Shown here piece after piece: positions 16,085 to 18,065 of a DNA stretch of 18,065 nucleotides. The translations under genes and the position numbers were made by a program. The stretch is from Gallionellales bacterium CG03_land_8_20_14_0_80_55_15. GTDB lineage: Bacteria; Pseudomonadota; Gammaproteobacteria; Burkholderiales; Gallionellaceae. The notes beneath the pieces are model-generated. The model ran no database searches. It was not told the origin of the DNA and saw only the letters and a program-made list of their open reading frames with translations. Location: assembly GCA_002780675.1 (NCBI GenBank), contig PEUR01000139.1:1-18065 (forward strand), written 5' to 3'. Numbering within the stretch: position 1 is the stretch's first letter; the number at the start of each line of letters is the position of its first letter.

Positions 16085-16847
16085 TATTATCCTGCTGGTA
16101 GCGCGATTTAAGGCGCGCATTGTACTCGGTTGTCACACTCAATATACCGCGCAGAATGTTGATTTCATCCGCTTCCAGCCTTGCCCGCGCATACAAACGG
16201 CGTAAGCGTTGCATCATGCGCGCCGGATTTTGAGTGGTAAAAAAACCGATTTCAAGCAGCGTTTTTTCCAGTTGCGCCATGAACCCCTCGACCTGTTCAT
16301 GCGCGGCGGGTTGTGCAGGCTGAATTTGCCGCTGAACAGCCGAGTCACCCTGCATGGCAACGCTAAGTTCATATCCCATCACCTGCACCGCAGCCGCCAG
16401 ATTGAGCGATGAAAAATCCGGGTTAGACGGAATATTCACCAGCATCTGCGCACGACTGACCTCTTCGTTGGTCAATCCAGACATTTCCGTGCCAAACAAC
16501 AAGGCCACCGGCAGCAATGCCGCCTGCTGCGACACCAGCGGCATTGCCTCGCGCGGACTTTTTACCTCGTTGGAAATATCACGCGCTCGCGCCGTCATCC
16601 CTACCGTCAGCACCACACCCTGCAAGGCTTCATCAATCGAACCGCATAACACTGCATTTTCCAGAATGTCATCCGCCCCGGCCGCCATCGCACTGGCGTG
16701 AGGATCGGGGAAATGGCGCGGATTGATCAGGTACAAATGATGCAGCCCCATCACCTTCATCGCACGCGCCGCAGCACCGATATTTCCCGGATGAGAGGTA
16801 TGACTTAAAACTATGCGTATGTTATTGAAAACATTTAACTTATTCAA
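16068..16847 (-). CDS. trmJ: tRNA (cytidine/uridine-2'-O-)-methyltransferase TrmJ
   Basis: TrmJ is a SPOUT-fold enzyme that methylates the ribose of nucleotide 32 in several tRNAs. From the proposed TTG start, 259 residues show the N-terminal [23 protein letters not shown] (9-31). They also show the SAM-binding knot motifs [12 protein letters not shown] (118-129) and [18 protein letters not shown] (139-156), and a C-terminal helical extension. The start is uncertain: no ATG lies upstream of the conserved block, and TTG at 16847 has GGGG eight bases before it. A longer frame opens at 16889. The gene is divergent from suhB, as in E. coli, and leads into cysE and isc. Confidence 0.94.
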   Translation of the reverse strand: MNKLNVFNNIRIVLSHTSHPGNIGAAARAMKVMGLHHLYLINPRHFPDPHASAMAAGADDILENAVLCGSIDEALQGVVLTVGMTARARDISNEVKSPREAMPLVSQQAALLPVALLFGTEMSGLTNEEVSRAQMLVNIPSNPDFSSLNLAAAVQVMGYELSVAMQGDSAVQRQIQPAQPAAHEQVEGFMAQLEKTLLEIGFFTTQNPARMMQRLRRLYARARLEADEINILRGILSVTTEYNARLKSRYQQDNNVQEH

Positions 16848-16897
16848 AAAATATACCCCGAAAACAATTGCGAAAAAACAATTTGGCAAAATAGATC

Positions 16898-16940
16898 AAG
16901 GGGAATTAACCGAGTTGCAAAGGTGAATTTATTCCCCCTT
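16898..16940. repeat. Inverted repeat in the trmJ-suhB divergent region
   Basis: GGGGAAT (16900-16906) and its complement ATTCCCC (16931-16937) form 7-bp arms about 24 bases apart. They are flanked by A/T-rich sequence between the two divergent genes. It could be a protein-binding site or chance; no family consensus is recognised. Confidence 0.3.
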
Positions 16941-16974
16941 TTGTGCAAATAAATTCATTCATATAAGGATTTTG

Positions 16975-17003
16975 TTTATACCAAGCCCAATTCCAACTAA
17001 AAT
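16975..17003 (+). promoter_or_regulatory. Sigma-70-type promoter of suhB
   Basis: TTTATA (16975-16980, 4/6 to the -35 consensus) is followed after exactly 17 bases by TAAAAT (16998-17003, 5/6 to the -10 consensus). Transcription would begin near 17010, about 34 bases before the suhB ATG. Motif-based call only. Confidence 0.5.
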
Positions 17004-17043
17004 GCGCGCTGAATTTTCACAGCTCATTAAAAAGGTCGTACTC

Positions 17044-17859
17044 ATGCAACCCATACTGCATCCCATGCTCAACATCGCGGTCAAGGCCGCACGTCGCGCC
17101 GGCAATCTGATTTATCGCAGTGCCGACAAGGTGGATCACCTCACCATCACCAAGAAATCTCATGCAGATTTCGTCAGCGACGTGGATAGAGCCGCCGAAC
17201 AAACCATCATCCAGACTTTGCTGGAAGCCTATCCAGACCACGCAATTCTAGCAGAAGAGAGCGGCACTCACGGCGAATCAGATTTCGTCTGGATCATAGA
17301 CCCGCTGGATGGCACGACCAACTTCCTGCATGGCTTCCCGCAATTTTCGGTTTCCATCGCCTTGCAACACAAGGGCATCATCACCCAGGCGGTAATCTAC
17401 GACCCGACCAAGAATGAACTGTTCACTGCTACGCGCGGACGCGGTGCTTTCCTTAACGACAAGCGCCTGCGCGTCACCAAACGCATTCATATGGCAGATG
17501 CCCTGATCGGCACGGGTTTCCCCTACACCAAGTTCGATCATATGGACGCATACATCGGTATCTTCAAGGACTTGATGCAACAGACTTCCGGTCTGCGTCG
17601 CCCCGGCTCGGCTGCGCTGGATTTGGCGTGGATGGCGGCTGGCCGCTATGACGGCTTCTTCGAGACCGGCCTGCACATATGGGACATCGCCGCTGGCACA
17701 CTGCTGATTACCGAAGCGGGCGGCATGGTCAGCGACCTGTCCGGCGGAGATACTTTTCTCAAAACCGGACATATTTGCGCTGGCAACCAGGACATACATC
17801 CGAAACTGCTGCAAGTTATCGCCCCCCATCTGACCCCAGCGCTGAAAGGCTCAGTTTGA
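17044..17859 (+). CDS. suhB: Inositol-1-monophosphatase family protein SuhB
   Basis: SuhB is a Mg-dependent inositol monophosphatase and, in E. coli, also a Nus-type factor for rRNA antitermination. The 271-residue protein has the metal-binding motifs ILAEESG (Glu71, Glu72), [12 protein letters not shown] (Asp86, Asp89) and [16 protein letters not shown] (Asp214). The ATG at 17044 was chosen because [17 protein letters not shown] matches the family N-terminus and AAGG lies 8 bases upstream. A further in-frame extension to 16972 overlaps the putative promoter. Its stop is 3 bases before mutS. Confidence 0.97.
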   Translation: MQPILHPMLNIAVKAARRAGNLIYRSADKVDHLTITKKSHADFVSDVDRAAEQTIIQTLLEAYPDHAILAEESGTHGESDFVWIIDPLDGTTNFLHGFPQFSVSIALQHKGIITQAVIYDPTKNELFTATRGRGAFLNDKRLRVTKRIHMADALIGTGFPYTKFDHMDAYIGIFKDLMQQTSGLRRPGSAALDLAWMAAGRYDGFFETGLHIWDIAAGTLLITEAGGMVSDLSGGDTFLKTGHICAGNQDIHPKLLQVIAPHLTPALKGSV

Positions 17860-17862
17860 TCA

Positions 17863-18065
17863 ATGGCTGAGGCCTCTTCCCCAACGTCAGCCAGGTACAC
17901 CGCTGCCGAGAAGCACACCCCGATGATGCAGCAGTATCTGGGCATCAAGGCGCAGCATCCCGACCTGCTGCTTTTTTACCGCATGGGGGATTTCTATGAA
18001 CTGTTCCATGAGGATGCCGAGCGCGCCGCGAAACTGCTCAACATCACGCTGACCCAGCGCGGCAC
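17863..18065 (+). CDS. mutS: DNA mismatch repair protein MutS, 5' end only
   Basis: MutS recognises base mismatches and small loops and starts mismatch repair with MutL. Only 67 residues are in the window. They cover the start of the mismatch-binding domain: [20 protein letters not shown] and then [11 protein letters not shown] with the Phe44-Tyr45-Glu46 motif that stacks on mispaired bases. The ATG at 17863 gives a short 18-residue lead before the conserved block, as in E. coli. It begins 3 bases after suhB, so the two are probably cotranscribed. Confidence 0.95.
   Translation, partial: MAEASSPTSARYTAAEKHTPMMQQYLGIKAQHPDLLLFYRMGDFYELFHEDAERAAKLLNITLTQRG

Noticed and set aside
1..18065. Defence system, mobile element, CRISPR array or tRNA gene in the window
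   Set aside because: All coding space is taken by recognisable core genes; no transposase, integrase, regular spacer array or cloverleaf-like sequence was seen.

Overview
The window reads as a chromosomal core region of a betaproteobacterium. The likely group is Nitrosomonadales/Gallionellaceae, judged only from protein flavour, moderate GC and gene order, so the family-level guess is weak. Eighteen complete genes and two genes cut by the window edges are supported. There is no sign of a mobile element, phage, CRISPR array, tRNA or rRNA, and no stretch over 300 bases lacks a gene. I did not find a convincing undescribed protein system. The more interesting signals are regulatory DNA and RNA structures in the iron-sulfur operon.

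Region 1 (1-3033, minus strand): ndk, rlmN, pilW/pilF and rodZ (3' end missing) are packed with gaps of 13 to 16 bases or overlaps. They read from an extended -10 promoter at 3076-3104. They make nucleoside triphosphates, modify 23S rRNA/tRNA A37, help assemble type IV pilus secretin, and shape the cell through MreB. The nearest upstream neighbours, tilS and accA (3226-5521), are separated from ndk by a strong hairpin at 3145-3173.

Region 2 (4553-8261, minus strand): accA overlaps tilS. Upstream lie a MscS-type channel fused to a cyclic-nucleotide-binding domain and, a few bases before it, a poorly characterised RpfE-like/COG4255-type protein.

Region 3 (8359-16847, minus strand): this is a complete ISC iron-sulfur cluster locus in the order trmJ, cysE, iscR, iscS, iscU, iscA, hscB, hscA, fdx, iscX. 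It is extended without a break by dsbB and an EI24/CysZ-like membrane protein. CysE makes the cysteine precursor O-acetylserine and IscS takes sulfur from cysteine. IscU is the scaffold, IscA a carrier, Fdx the electron donor, HscA/HscB the chaperone pair, and IscR the cluster-sensing repressor. A good type 1 IscR operator lies at the cysE/iscR boundary. A perfect 11-bp inverted repeat joins the iscR stop codon to the iscS start codon. An intrinsic terminator follows hscB, so hscA-fdx-iscX may be expressed at a different level from the upstream genes.

Region 4 (16848-18065, plus strand): suhB starts divergently from trmJ behind a plausible sigma-70 promoter and is followed after 3 bases by the 5' end of mutS.
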